A DNA stretch of 64,000 bases. Origin: Clostridiales bacterium. GTDB taxonomy: Bacteria > Bacillota > Clostridia > Oscillospirales > CAG-272. Position numbers and translations under genes: made by a program. The notes below the pieces were generated by a model, which saw only the letters and a list, made by a program, of their open reading frames with translations, was not told where the DNA came from and made no database searches. This document shows positions 1 to 9,571 of the stretch, in pieces (the stretch's first letter is position 1; each line of letters starts with the position of its first letter). The DNA lies in contig JAAWQR010000006.1 of NCBI GenBank assembly GCA_022800625.1, positions 17,200 to 81,199 of the forward strand, read 5' to 3'.

Positions 1-138
1 TACTGCAACATTTGACCCAAGTCCGCCAAGTCCGCATATCGCGACTCGAGCGTGCGAGAGCGCTTCTGTCAAAGTTTTCCCCTGTCTTTCTTCAAGCGCA
101 CGGTATATATCATTTTTTGTCAGTTTAATATTTTTCAT
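1..138 (-). CDS. thiF: ThiF-family adenylyltransferase, N-terminal part (runs off window start)
   Basis: Reverse-strand reading from ATG at 138 gives MKNIKLTKNDIYRALEERQGKTLTEALSHARVAICGLGGLGSNVA..., a nucleotide-binding GxGGLGS start typical of ThiF; adjacent to thiS. Confidence 0.75.
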   Translation of the reverse strand, partial: MKNIKLTKNDIYRALEERQGKTLTEALSHARVAICGLGGLGSNVAV

Positions 139-156
139 AACCTACTCCGTGACATA

Positions 157-357
157 TCAGCCGCCTCCGACAAAGCTGACAATCTCTATCACGTCTCCGT
201 TCTCAAGCACAGTGTTGTCATATGCCGATTTCGGTACAATATCACCGTTGCGCTCAAATGCGATACGACGTGTATCGTATGCAGTCCCTTTTAGATATTC
301 TGCGACCGTCATACAGTCGACGGATTCTTCGCGCCCGTTTATTTTTACCATAAGCAC
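157..357 (-). CDS. thiS: Sulfur carrier protein ThiS
   Basis: 66 aa, ubiquitin-like, C-terminal GG; downstream of a TPP riboswitch. Confidence 0.85.
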   Translation of the reverse strand: MLMVKINGREESVDCMTVAEYLKGTAYDTRRIAFERNGDIVPKSAYDNTVLENGDVIEIVSFVGGG

Positions 358-414
358 TCCTGTATAATAAAACGGAAGATTACCTAAATGGCAATCTTCC
401 GCAAGTGTATATTT

Positions 415-508
415 TAAGTATACCTACGTTGGCATTACCCAAATCAGGTTTCAGGTCGAAGGTTACGCTACCTTCCTCTCAGCCTGTAACACAAGCTCCC
501 TCTGAATA
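415..508 (-). promoter_or_regulatory. TPP (THI element) riboswitch
   Basis: Reverse strand contains GGGAGCTTGTG...GGCTGAGAGGAAGG...CCTTCGACCTGAAACCTGATTTGGGTAATGCCAACGTAGG, matching the conserved TPP riboswitch core (CTGAGA, ACCTGAT, GGGTAATGCCAACGTAGG). Confidence 0.93.
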
Positions 509-761
509 TTATTATAATACAACGTAGGGAAAAAATCAAGGAATTTCGGGGATTTTATTTTGTTATCCTGCATTTGAGGTTTGATATGAGCTTGAAAAGT
601 AAGAAAATTAACTGTATAATTTTGATAGCGTATATAATAGGACAGAATGAATATAAAAAATTAGTCCTCATATTTTCATATAAAATGAACCTTTTGATAT
701 GTTTTTACGTCTGTATAAGTGAAACCGGTTTTAGAATTCATAAAATCAGGGAGGTGATAAA

Positions 762-2033
762 TTGGAGCGCTTTGAAGAGCTTTTAGAGATCAACCGATGT
801 GCTGTGGAACGATTTGTCAGGTTTCGTATAGGCTCAAAGGTTGACGCTGACGATGTTTTGCAGGATGTATATATTGCGGCATACCGAAATTTTCATGGGT
901 TGAAGAATGAAGATTGTTTCAAATCTTGGATAATAAGTATTGCAAGAAATAAATGCAATGATTATTATCGTAAAAAAGCATTGTTGATGGAAATTCCCCT
1001 CGAAGAAATATCAGAAAGGGAATTGTCTTACAGCAGACACGGTATTTCTGAAATATCCGTAGTAAAAGATACATTAGTATCGCTCAGAGATAGAGATAAG
1101 CAAATTCTTTATCTGTATTTTTGGAAAGAGCTGCCACAAGCAGAGATTGCAAAGTGTTTGAATGTCCCGCTCGGAACGGTTAAGAGCAGACTTCATACTG
1201 CAAAACAAAATTTTAAAAACAAATATCCGTATTTTAAGGATATGCCGAAAGGAGAAAATAAAATGAATAGAATGCCTGAATTTATACCAGAATATAAAAT
1301 CGAGAAAACTGACAGAGCGCCGTTTTCGGTAAAATGGGAAGAACTTATGGGATGGTTTCTTGTTCCGAAGCTTGGCGAAAAACTTACATGGGGAATGTAT
1401 GATATTCCTTCTCGAAAGTGCAGCCGTGTGTTTGATATGAAAGTTACGGGCAAGGCGAAGGTACATGGTATTGAAGGTGTGGAGCTGACCGCGAAAGAAG
1501 CTTCTTATTCGGATAAAAATGACGTGATCGATCGCACTTTTGTCGCACAGCTCACAGATACTCACTGCCGTTATTTGGCAACACTCCGAAATGACGGAGA
1601 TGTGAGGAACTATATTACCTTCCTTGACGGAGAAGAATTTATTCCTAATTGGGGATTCGGTGAAAACAACTGCGGTAACGAAACAAACCTTTCACCAAAG
1701 GGAGATATAAGCAGAGAAGACAGTATTGTTACATCCGCTAATAAAGATTTTTTGCTTGATATTGTAGGCAGATATGAGCTGACAATTAACGGTAAAATAT
1801 ATGATACAGTATGCGTAATGGATATAGAAACATACGACTGCGGCGTGGTTTCGGAACAGTTTTTGGACAAAAACGGCAAAACGATTCTTTGGCGCAGATT
1901 CAACCGCAATGATTGGGCAATAAACCGCTACAAAAAGAAATGGAGCGAGCTTCTTCCCGATAATGAGAGACTTACGGTAAACGGAAAAACCTTTGTACAT
2001 TGGTACGATTGTATAACCGAATATGTGCTGTAA
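762..2033 (+). CDS. ECF-type sigma-70 family RNA polymerase sigma factor with ~250-aa C-terminal extension
   Basis: TTG start after GGGAGGTGATAA; region 2 (DADDVLQDVYIAAYRNF) and region 4 (QAEIAKCLNVPLGTVKSRLHTAK) motifs, followed by a long unassigned C-terminal region. Confidence 0.8.
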   Translation: MERFEELLEINRCAVERFVRFRIGSKVDADDVLQDVYIAAYRNFHGLKNEDCFKSWIISIARNKCNDYYRKKALLMEIPLEEISERELSYSRHGISEISVVKDTLVSLRDRDKQILYLYFWKELPQAEIAKCLNVPLGTVKSRLHTAKQNFKNKYPYFKDMPKGENKMNRMPEFIPEYKIEKTDRAPFSVKWEELMGWFLVPKLGEKLTWGMYDIPSRKCSRVFDMKVTGKAKVHGIEGVELTAKEASYSDKNDVIDRTFVAQLTDTHCRYLATLRNDGDVRNYITFLDGEEFIPNWGFGENNCGNETNLSPKGDISREDSIVTSANKDFLLDIVGRYELTINGKIYDTVCVMDIETYDCGVVSEQFLDKNGKTILWRRFNRNDWAINRYKKKWSELLPDNERLTVNGKTFVHWYDCITEYVL

Positions 2034-2036
2034 TAG

Positions 2037-2067
2037 AGAACAGGCAGGTGACAACCCTGCCTGTTCT
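2037..2067. terminator. Bidirectional intrinsic terminator between convergent genes
   Basis: AGAACAGGCAGG / CCTGCCTGTTCT stem of 12 bp. Confidence 0.7.
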
Positions 2068-2078
2068 TTAGCTTATTA

Positions 2079-2678
2079 TCAGCCGCATGAGCCTTCAAAA
2101 GGAGATAGTTCAAGGCGCATAAAATATCCTCTGTCATGGTGGCAGACAGGACAGGAAGCGGGCGCTGCTTCGGCGCTCAGTATATGACCGCAGTTAAGGC
2201 AAATCCATGAAGTTTTAACGTCCGAGACAAACAGCTTGCCGCTTTCAAGAAAATCCGCAAATCTTCCGAAACGGTTTCCGTGAGTTTTTTCAATATCCGC
2301 AATCATGCTGAATGACGCCGCCACCTGCGGAAATCCTTCCGCCTTTGCGGTTTCCGCAAACGCCTTATATACAGGATCATGCTCTTCATATTCATTATGC
2401 TGAGCCATTCGGAGAAGCTCTGCTGTTGTCGGCGCAATATCTATGGGGTATCCGCCGTCTATATGAATATTTTCTCCCGCAAGCTCCCTCAGGTGGTCGT
2501 AAAAAATCTCCGCGTGCTCCTTTTCCTGACCTGCCGTGTAGTTAAATATGCACTCTATCACATATAAATTTTCACGCCTTGCCTGAGAAGCGGCAAAAGT
2601 GTAGCGGTTTCTTGCCTGACTCTCTCCCGCAAATGCTCTCATAAGGTTATCTTTTGTTACGCTGTTTTTGAAATCCAT
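2079..2678 (-). CDS. rbr: Rubrerythrin
   Basis: Ferritin-like N-terminus (MRAFAGESQARNRY...EKEHAE) and C-terminal rubredoxin-like CxxCGH...CPVCHH. Confidence 0.93.
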   Translation of the reverse strand: MDFKNSVTKDNLMRAFAGESQARNRYTFAASQARRENLYVIECIFNYTAGQEKEHAEIFYDHLRELAGENIHIDGGYPIDIAPTTAELLRMAQHNEYEEHDPVYKAFAETAKAEGFPQVAASFSMIADIEKTHGNRFGRFADFLESGKLFVSDVKTSWICLNCGHILSAEAAPASCPVCHHDRGYFMRLELSPFEGSCG

Positions 2679-2703
2679 GATAAATATTCCTTTCTTTTTC
2701 GAT

Positions 2704-3738
2704 TTATTTTAAATATAGATGAGCGGGATGCGACAGATATTCTGCATACGGCAGCTTTTCCGACGTAATATATCCGGGCGGCGCAGATATTACATCGGGA
2801 ATACGGTTTACGATAGTAGCGCATGTGTGCTCTACAGTTGCCGGTTTTGAAACACTGAAAGATGTGTCGGGCTCGCCGGTAATTTTAAAATCACACATAT
2901 CACCCTCGCCTTTTTCGTAAACCTTGCCGATACAGCCTATTTCAAGCTCTGTTCCCTGATATGTCTGAGCCTTTACAAGAGCATTCATGCCTATACAGTC
3001 TCCCGCGGCAATTGATCTTCCGAGAGTTTCGGAATAAATATCATGATCCGCAGTGTACGGCAGGCATTCCTGAGTTATCGACTTAACTGTCCACCCCATT
3101 TTATTGCATAAGGCTTCGGTAGAGTTCCACACATAGCTCGGTTCAAGTATTTTGGGATGCGCTATCGTTTTTTCAAATTCTTCGGTGCTGAGTCCCGCGC
3201 CGTGAGCTTCTGCAAGTGCGATTCCGTAGTCCTCGACATTGTAGCTTACAGAACCTTCGATTCGGTCAATTTTCTGAATTCCTCCTGCAATACAGGAGAT
3301 CATATTTATCCAGAAAATGTCCTGCATTCCCGAGCCTGTAACAGTGCAGCAATTTTCTTTTGCCATTTTGTCAAGTCTGCTTGCATTTACGGGAGATGTA
3401 TTCCACGGGTAAATTGCCTCCTCGCAGGTTGTGATGACATTGATTCCGCGACTGACACAAGCTTCAATGTGCGGTTCCATCTCACTCATGAAGCTGAACA
3501 AAGTTAATACTGCGATATCGGGAGTTGTGGCATCGAGAATTCCTTCTGCATTTTTCGAGACTAAAATTCCTGTTTTGTATCCGAGATCTGCTATCTCGCC
3601 GATGTCGTGGCCTACGAGATTATCGTCGTTGTCAATCGCGCCGACGATTTCAATTCCGTGCTCTATCATATACCTGATAAGATATCGGCTCATTTTTCCG
3701 CATCCGTACTGCACGGCTCTTATTTTTTCATTTTTCAA
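2704..3738 (-). CDS. NAD(P)-binding dihydrodipicolinate reductase-like / 2,4-diaminopentanoate dehydrogenase-like oxidoreductase
   Basis: Rossmann start [32 protein letters not shown]; full-length resemblance to the Ord/DAP dehydrogenase-like family. TTG start at 3738 with AAGGAAGG RBS preferred over the longer ORF. Confidence 0.7.
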   Translation of the reverse strand: MKNEKIRAVQYGCGKMSRYLIRYMIEHGIEIVGAIDNDDNLVGHDIGEIADLGYKTGILVSKNAEGILDATTPDIAVLTLFSFMSEMEPHIEACVSRGINVITTCEEAIYPWNTSPVNASRLDKMAKENCCTVTGSGMQDIFWINMISCIAGGIQKIDRIEGSVSYNVEDYGIALAEAHGAGLSTEEFEKTIAHPKILEPSYVWNSTEALCNKMGWTVKSITQECLPYTADHDIYSETLGRSIAAGDCIGMNALVKAQTYQGTELEIGCIGKVYEKGEGDMCDFKITGEPDTSFSVSKPATVEHTCATIVNRIPDVISAPPGYITSEKLPYAEYLSHPAHLYLK

Positions 3739-3990
3739 AATGTTGCCTTCCTTTGCTGTAGATTTATTCGTGTATATTTTTGACTGATAATAAAAGATAA
3801 ATTCACCTATACACGATTTAATTAAAGTAACTGAATACCGAAAGCTGATTTTTAGCAATTAAAATAAACAAAATTTTAAAAGTCATTGACAATTTGATAT
3901 TAAATAGTGTATAATTTAAATGATAAATCAGTTGGACGAATTTTATTTTCTTCGTTCAAAAAATAATTTTATTACACGAGGTAATTGAAA

Positions 3991-4809
3991 ATGAAAAGAA
4001 TCATCTCACTTGCGCTTGCAGGCGTACTTTCACTTGCGCTCTTTTCTTCATGCGGGCAGAAAGCTCCGACACTTGAGGAGTTAAACTCTGCTGTAAAGAA
4101 GACAGAGGCTCTTGAAGGAACAGACACTGACGTAACGATGAATATGAAAATGAGCATATCAGGTATGACAATCGACAGTGATTTCAGCGGAAACGTTAAA
4201 GTTGCCAAAGAGGATGGCAAGCTTGTAAAATTTCTTTCAAACATTACGGCAACGATGGGCACAGAGTCAAGCACGACATCTATGTATTATGCTGACGGAT
4301 ACACATATACCGATTATGCAGGAATGAAAACAAAAACGGAAACCTCTGAAATAGAAGCTCTTTCATCTGCTGCTGTTGAGATCCCGGATTTTGATTTGAA
4401 TGATGAGACAGTTACGGATTTTTCATCCGAAGCTGTTGACGGCGAATATAAGTGCACGGTTTCGTTGAATACTGATAAAATTAAAGATAAACTCGGTGAA
4501 CTGCTCGGAGAATATACAAATTCAGAAGCTGACAGTTCTGACAACTTAAATTTTTCATCAGCTTCCGGTTATTACATTATTGATAAAAACGGCTACTGCT
4601 CGGAATATAATTTTAAGTTTGATATGAAGATGAGTGATGAAAGCCTCGGAGAATATTCTGCAGCAATCGACATGACGGCTAAATACAACAATATAGGTGA
4701 GAAAGTTGAAATTACAGCTCCTGCTGACCTTGACGAGTACAGCGAAAATCCGTACGGAGACCTTGGTGACCTCGGAGATATGGGCGATCTTGGAGACTTT
4801 GACGAATAA
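3991..4809 (+). CDS. Putative lipoprotein with acidic GDLGD-type C-terminal tail
   Basis: Signal peptide with lipobox (LALFSSCG), ends GDLGDLGDMGDLGDFDE; RBS ACGAGGTAA. Confidence 0.75.
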   Translation: MKRIISLALAGVLSLALFSSCGQKAPTLEELNSAVKKTEALEGTDTDVTMNMKMSISGMTIDSDFSGNVKVAKEDGKLVKFLSNITATMGTESSTTSMYYADGYTYTDYAGMKTKTETSEIEALSSAAVEIPDFDLNDETVTDFSSEAVDGEYKCTVSLNTDKIKDKLGELLGEYTNSEADSSDNLNFSSASGYYIIDKNGYCSEYNFKFDMKMSDESLGEYSAAIDMTAKYNNIGEKVEITAPADLDEYSENPYGDLGDLGDMGDLGDFDE

Positions 4810-4822
4810 ATATATATCAATA

Positions 4823-4860
4823 AGAGAGACTGTTGCGTTTTTGTCGGCGGTCTCTTTTTT
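4823..4860 (+). terminator. Intrinsic terminator
   Basis: AGAGAC...GTCTCT followed by TTTTTT. Confidence 0.65.
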
Positions 4861-5094
4861 AACATCCGAAAAAGAGAAGCTGAAATGAATATAAGGTATA
4901 GCTCGTCTTTTCTTTCCGTAATATTTGAATACAATTCAGGTATGTAAAAAATCACATAATTTTATATTCTCCTATTGACAAAAAGACGAAGTTAGAGTAT
5001 GCTAATCTATGTATAAAATCCAATATGCAAATTTGATCTTCTGATTTGCTTTGTACAGATAAACCACGCCGAAATCGGCGGATCGGAGAAACAA

Positions 5095-7446
5095 ATGACA
5101 CTGAAAGAGCTGAAAATAGGCCAGAGTGCGACGGTGCTTTCTGTTGGCGGTGAAGGAGCGCTCAGACAACATTTCCTTGATATGGGCGTTATTCCCGGAG
5201 TCGAGGTTACACTTGTAAAATATGCGCCGATGGGCGATCCTATGGAGCTTAAAATACACGGATATGAACTTACGCTTCGTTTGGCAGATGCAGAAAAAAT
5301 CGAGATATTTAAATCGGACAGCAGCCAAAGCAATGCTGAAAAGAAAAATATCCGTATGCGAGAAACTCATGATCATCCGGGACTCGGAGAGGGAGGCAGA
5401 TATCATGTTAAAGCTGACGAGCATCCCCTTCCTGCGGAAGAAAAACTCACATTCGCTCTTGCCGGAAATCAAAACTGCGGAAAAACCACGCTTTTTAATC
5501 AGCTTACAGGCGCAAATCAGCATGTAGGAAATTTTCCCGGGGTAACAGTTGACAGAAAAAGCGGCAAAATAAAGGAGCACGATAATACGGAGATCACCGA
5601 TCTGCCGGGAATTTATTCAATGTCGCCTTACAGCAACGAAGAAATCGTCACAAGACAATTTATTATTGATGAAAAGCCTAAAGGAATCATAAACATTGTC
5701 GACGCTACCAATATTGAGAGAAATCTTTATCTTACAATGCAGTTGATGGAACTTGATATACCCATGGTGCTTGCGCTGAACATGATGGATGAGGTACGCG
5801 GAAACGGCGGTACAATACTTATAAACGAAATGGAAGAAGCGCTCGGAATTCCCGTAGTTCCGATATCCGCATCAAAAAATGAAGGTGTGCGCGAACTTGT
5901 AGATCATGCGATTCATGTAGCTCAGTATCAGGAACGTCCCGGAAGGAGTGATTTTTGCGGCAGCAGTGATCACGGCGGAGCTGTACATAGGTGTCTGCAC
6001 GGAATTATGCACCTCATTGAGGATCATGCGCGGAACGCCGGAATTCCTCTTAGATTTGCGGCAACAAAGCTTGTTGAAGGCGACAAAATGATATTTGACG
6101 CGTTAAATTTGTCTCAAAATGAACTCGATATGATAGAGCACATCATATCTCAGATGGAAAATGAACGCGGACTTGACCGCGCAGCCGCCATTGCTGATAT
6201 GAGATTTTCATTTATCATGAAGCTTTGCGACAATATGGTTGTAAAACCGAGCGAAAGCCGCGAGCACAAAAGAAGCCGAATGATCGATAAGTTGCTTACG
6301 GGAAAATATACAGCTATACCGTCGTTTATTTGCATAATGGCGCTTATCTTTTGGCTGACATTTAATGTAATAGGAGCATGGCTTCAAGGCTTATTGGAAA
6401 TGGGAATTGGCAGCTTGAGCCAAATCGTAGAATCATCTCTTGAAGCATGGAATGTAAATACTGTTCTTTGCTCTTTGATTGTGGACGGAATATTCGGCGG
6501 AGTCGGAAGCATACTCAGCTTTATTCCGATCATTATTATCCTGTTCCTCTTTTTATCGTTGCTTGAGGACAGCGGATATATGGCAAGAGTCGCATTTGTC
6601 ACCGATAAGCTGCTGAGAAAAATCGGATTGTCGGGAAGAAGCATAGTGCCTATGCTCATAGGATTCGGATGTACGGTACCGGGAATCATGGCAAGCCGTA
6701 CACTTCCCTCAGAGAGAGACCGTAAAATGACGATAATGCTGACTCCGTTTATGAGCTGTACTGCTAAGCTTCCGATATACGGTTTTTTCACGGCAGCGTT
6801 TTTTCCGAAATACAGCGGACTGATAATGGTAGGAATATATTTTACAGGCATAGCCGTCGGAATAATTACGGCGCTTATATCCAAGAGAACCGCATTTCGC
6901 GGTGAAGCTGTTCCGTTTGTAATGGAGCTTCCCAACTACAGGATGCCAGGAATTAAAAATGTAGTACACTTGCTTTGGGACAAAGCCAAAGATTTTTTGG
7001 AGAGAGCGTTTACCGTTATATTTATAGCATCAATCGTTGTGTGGTTCTTACAAACTTTTGATTTCAGGCTTAATATTGTAAGCGACTCAAGTGATAGCAT
7101 TCTTGCAAAAATCGCAGGATTTATCTCACCAATCTTTGCTCCGCTCGGTTTTGGAGACTGGCGAATATCAACAGCGCTTATCGCGGGATTTATGGCGAAG
7201 GAAAGTGTTGTTTCTACTTTGACTGTGCTTGTGGGCGCATCCGGAATTACTTATTTACTTGCTCCTTCTGCTGCGGTATCTCTTCTTATTTTCTGCCTGC
7301 TGTATACACCGTGTATTGCTGCAATAGCCGCAGTAAAACGTGAGCTTGGCGGTAAGTGGGCGGTATCGGTTGTTGTCTTGCAGTGTGCGATTGCATGGAT
7401 TTGTGCATTTGCAGTGCGTACAGTATGTGTATTGGTCGGAATATAA
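5095..7446 (+). CDS. feoB: FeoA-FeoB fusion ferrous iron transporter
   Basis: N-terminal FeoA/SH3-like domain (~75 aa), then G domain (GNQNCGKTTLFNQLTG, DLPGIYSMSPYSNEE) and FeoB membrane region. Confidence 0.95.
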   Translation: MTLKELKIGQSATVLSVGGEGALRQHFLDMGVIPGVEVTLVKYAPMGDPMELKIHGYELTLRLADAEKIEIFKSDSSQSNAEKKNIRMRETHDHPGLGEGGRYHVKADEHPLPAEEKLTFALAGNQNCGKTTLFNQLTGANQHVGNFPGVTVDRKSGKIKEHDNTEITDLPGIYSMSPYSNEEIVTRQFIIDEKPKGIINIVDATNIERNLYLTMQLMELDIPMVLALNMMDEVRGNGGTILINEMEEALGIPVVPISASKNEGVRELVDHAIHVAQYQERPGRSDFCGSSDHGGAVHRCLHGIMHLIEDHARNAGIPLRFAATKLVEGDKMIFDALNLSQNELDMIEHIISQMENERGLDRAAAIADMRFSFIMKLCDNMVVKPSESREHKRSRMIDKLLTGKYTAIPSFICIMALIFWLTFNVIGAWLQGLLEMGIGSLSQIVESSLEAWNVNTVLCSLIVDGIFGGVGSILSFIPIIIILFLFLSLLEDSGYMARVAFVTDKLLRKIGLSGRSIVPMLIGFGCTVPGIMASRTLPSERDRKMTIMLTPFMSCTAKLPIYGFFTAAFFPKYSGLIMVGIYFTGIAVGIITALISKRTAFRGEAVPFVMELPNYRMPGIKNVVHLLWDKAKDFLERAFTVIFIASIVVWFLQTFDFRLNIVSDSSDSILAKIAGFISPIFAPLGFGDWRISTALIAGFMAKESVVSTLTVLVGASGITYLLAPSAAVSLLIFCLLYTPCIAAIAAVKRELGGKWAVSVVVLQCAIAWICAFAVRTVCVLVGI

Positions 7447-7567
7447 TTAGATAAAGCGGGAAAATACGGATATGTTTTTACAGATTCGTATTTTTCACGC
7501 AAATAAATTTCGTGAAGTATATTGAAATTCCGATAGATTTGTGATATAATAAAAAAACAACATGTAC

Positions 7568-7641
7568 GGAGGCATAGCTCAGTTGGTTAGAGTGCTTGCT
7601 TGACATGCAAGAGGTCGCTGGTTCGAACCCAGCTGTCTCCA
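7568..7641 (+). tRNA. tRNA-Val (GAC)
   Basis: Cloverleaf GGAGGCA...TTGACAT anticodon loop...GCTGGTTCGAACCCAGC TGTCTCC A. Confidence 0.93.
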
Positions 7642-7647
7642 TAACAA

Positions 7648-7697
7648 AAAAAGTCTTGAAATCCCTTATATATTAAAGTGTTTTCAAGACTTTTTGT
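7648..7697 (+). terminator. Terminator after tRNA-Val
   Basis: AAAAAGTCTTGAAA...TTTCAAGACTTTTT stem-loop. Confidence 0.7.
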
Positions 7698-7794
7698 TAT
7701 ATTAAAATAATTGCGATCAGCGTCAAATAAAGATATATTATTGATTCTGTTGAATTTTATTATAAATTTCTATGTATACTGATAATAAAAAATA

Positions 7795-7966
7795 CTATTT
7801 ACTGAAACGGAGTTTTATGATATACTATTACTGGAAATAAATATTCGTATTCGGCTCAAATAAATAGAGTACCGGATTCCGAAGACTGTGTGGGCGACAT
7901 TCTCCTCGTGGGAGAATGTGGCTTCTGTACTCGCAATACAAGCCGCAAAGTTAAATTTGCGGCTTA
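7795..7966 (+). ncRNA. Structured leader RNA with a tRNA-Arg-like 5' half (unidentified)
   Basis: 19-nt identity with the tRNA-Arg gene (ATAGAGTACCGGATTCCGA) and upstream similarity; nested stems GAGTAC/GTACTC, GAAG/CTTC, ACATTCTCC/GGAGAATGT, then AGCCGCAAA/TTTGCGGCT. Confidence 0.5.
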
Positions 7967-7989
7967 TTGATTTAAAAAGGAGTATTTTT

Positions 7990-8514
7990 ATGGTATCAGG
8001 TAAACCTACTGTACGGCAAATTGCATGGATTTCTATTATACCTCAGATGTTGTTTATGGCTTTTTTAGGTGTTGTTTATTTTACTTTTATAGAATCTAAA
8101 TTTCTTGCAGCTTATCTTACATGCCTTACATATTTGATTGTTTCTTTTACATTAAGATTATCCTTGACACATAATCATAGGAAGGGAATGATTTTAATAA
8201 GAGACGATAAATACGAGTTGGCTATAGACGAGTTTCAAAAAAGCTATTCATTTTTTTCAAAGCATGCTTGGATTGACAGATATCGGTTTATTACCATGCT
8301 TTCAAGCAGCAAAATTTCATACAGTGAGATGGCGCTTGTGAATATAGCATTTTGCTATTCTCAGATAGGAGACGGTAGAAAAACAAAAGATTATTACTTA
8401 AAAGCTTTAGATCAGTTTCCTAACAGCGAGATAGTTAAGACTTTTTTAAAAACTATTGAATCTATCGAGAATTCTATTAAAGTAGATAACATATCAAATC
8501 AAACTAAAATATGA
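7990..8514 (+). CDS. Small membrane protein with TPR-like C-terminus, hypothetical
   Basis: RBS AAAAAGGAG then ATG at 7990; two N-terminal TM helices, TPR-like helices (KYELAIDEFQKSY..., YYLKALDQFPNSE). Confidence 0.65.
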   Translation: MVSGKPTVRQIAWISIIPQMLFMAFLGVVYFTFIESKFLAAYLTCLTYLIVSFTLRLSLTHNHRKGMILIRDDKYELAIDEFQKSYSFFSKHAWIDRYRFITMLSSSKISYSEMALVNIAFCYSQIGDGRKTKDYYLKALDQFPNSEIVKTFLKTIESIENSIKVDNISNQTKI

Positions 8515-9305
8515 GCAAAGAAGGTTTACAGATGTATTTTACAAAATTCACGGAAGAACCGATAAAAATATACGGACTTAAAGTCATAGATCCCCAAAAT
8601 AGCATTTATCAGAGACTTCCTGACAGCAAATCCTCACTCGTCAGCGCAGATGTCTGCGGACGCGCAAGAACATGTATGGGAGGTCGAATCAGATTTAGAA
8701 CCGATTCAAAGGAGCTTGTTGTCAGAACTTCTGTTCATCAGGATTTACCCGACAAGTGCATATCGATTGCAGGGTCTGTCGGATTAGATGTATTTGATGG
8801 TTCGCTTGAAAGTATACGCTACCTCGGCTGCGCTGCTCCCGAAAATTACAATACATGTGAATTTGAGTATGGCTTTTCGGGAAGTGCAAAAGGGGAACTT
8901 CCGATGGCAGATATTATCAGCGAGGATAATTTCAGAATAATAATCATGGACTACGACTTTAATGCTCCGAATCCTGAATTTCTTCGTGAAACACATGAAC
9001 CGTTTTTTCTCAGACTTCGTGAGAAAAATGCGAATACTCCTATAGTGCTGATGAGCCGTCCCTGTTATGACTCAAATATTCCCGACAGCATAGCGAGACG
9101 TGAGGTCGTAAGAGAAACATTTGTAAGAGCACGTGCAAGAGGGGATAAGAATACGTACTTTATCGACGGGGAGCTTATGTTCGGTGAAATAGACCGAGAG
9201 TGCTGCTGCGTTGATGAGGTTCACCCGACGGATCTCGGACACATGCGAATTGCGGAATATATTTATCCAACGCTGAAAAGACTTCTCGATAACGGAATTA
9301 AATAA
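8511..9305 (+). CDS. SGNH/GDSL-type hydrolase
   Basis: C-terminal VDEVHPTDLGHMRIAEYIYP (DxxH block), PIVLMSRP; 4-nt overlap with upstream gene. Confidence 0.75.
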   Translation: MSKEGLQMYFTKFTEEPIKIYGLKVIDPQNSIYQRLPDSKSSLVSADVCGRARTCMGGRIRFRTDSKELVVRTSVHQDLPDKCISIAGSVGLDVFDGSLESIRYLGCAAPENYNTCEFEYGFSGSAKGELPMADIISEDNFRIIIMDYDFNAPNPEFLRETHEPFFLRLREKNANTPIVLMSRPCYDSNIPDSIARREVVRETFVRARARGDKNTYFIDGELMFGEIDRECCCVDEVHPTDLGHMRIAEYIYPTLKRLLDNGIK

Positions 9306-9571
9306 ACATAATATGGGGGCAGCAGATCAGATGAATCTTTTGCAATGACCTGCTGTTTTGCTGTAACTGCACGCATAAGAGTTAAATCAGAAATTATCTT
9401 GACTTCTTTGAAAAAAGTATTGCCACAACAAGAAATCTGTGGTATAATGGTAAAGCATGCAAAAATGCAGTAATATTTTTATCACACACACAGCAGAAAG
9501 CTTTCTGTCGGTGCCGTTTATTCGGTCACAGAAAAAATGCTGTGGTGGAAAAACCGAAGGAGGACATAAAA

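Noticed and set aside
574-786. 70-aa ORF upstream of the sigma factor gene
   Set aside because: AT-rich intergenic translation with no RBS or similarity
6384-6935. 183-aa minus-strand ORF inside feoB
   Set aside because: Antisense to conserved FeoB membrane region
7888-7989. N-terminal 34 residues of the 208-aa ORF
   Set aside because: They translate the structured leader; a good RBS and ATG at 7990 give a better start
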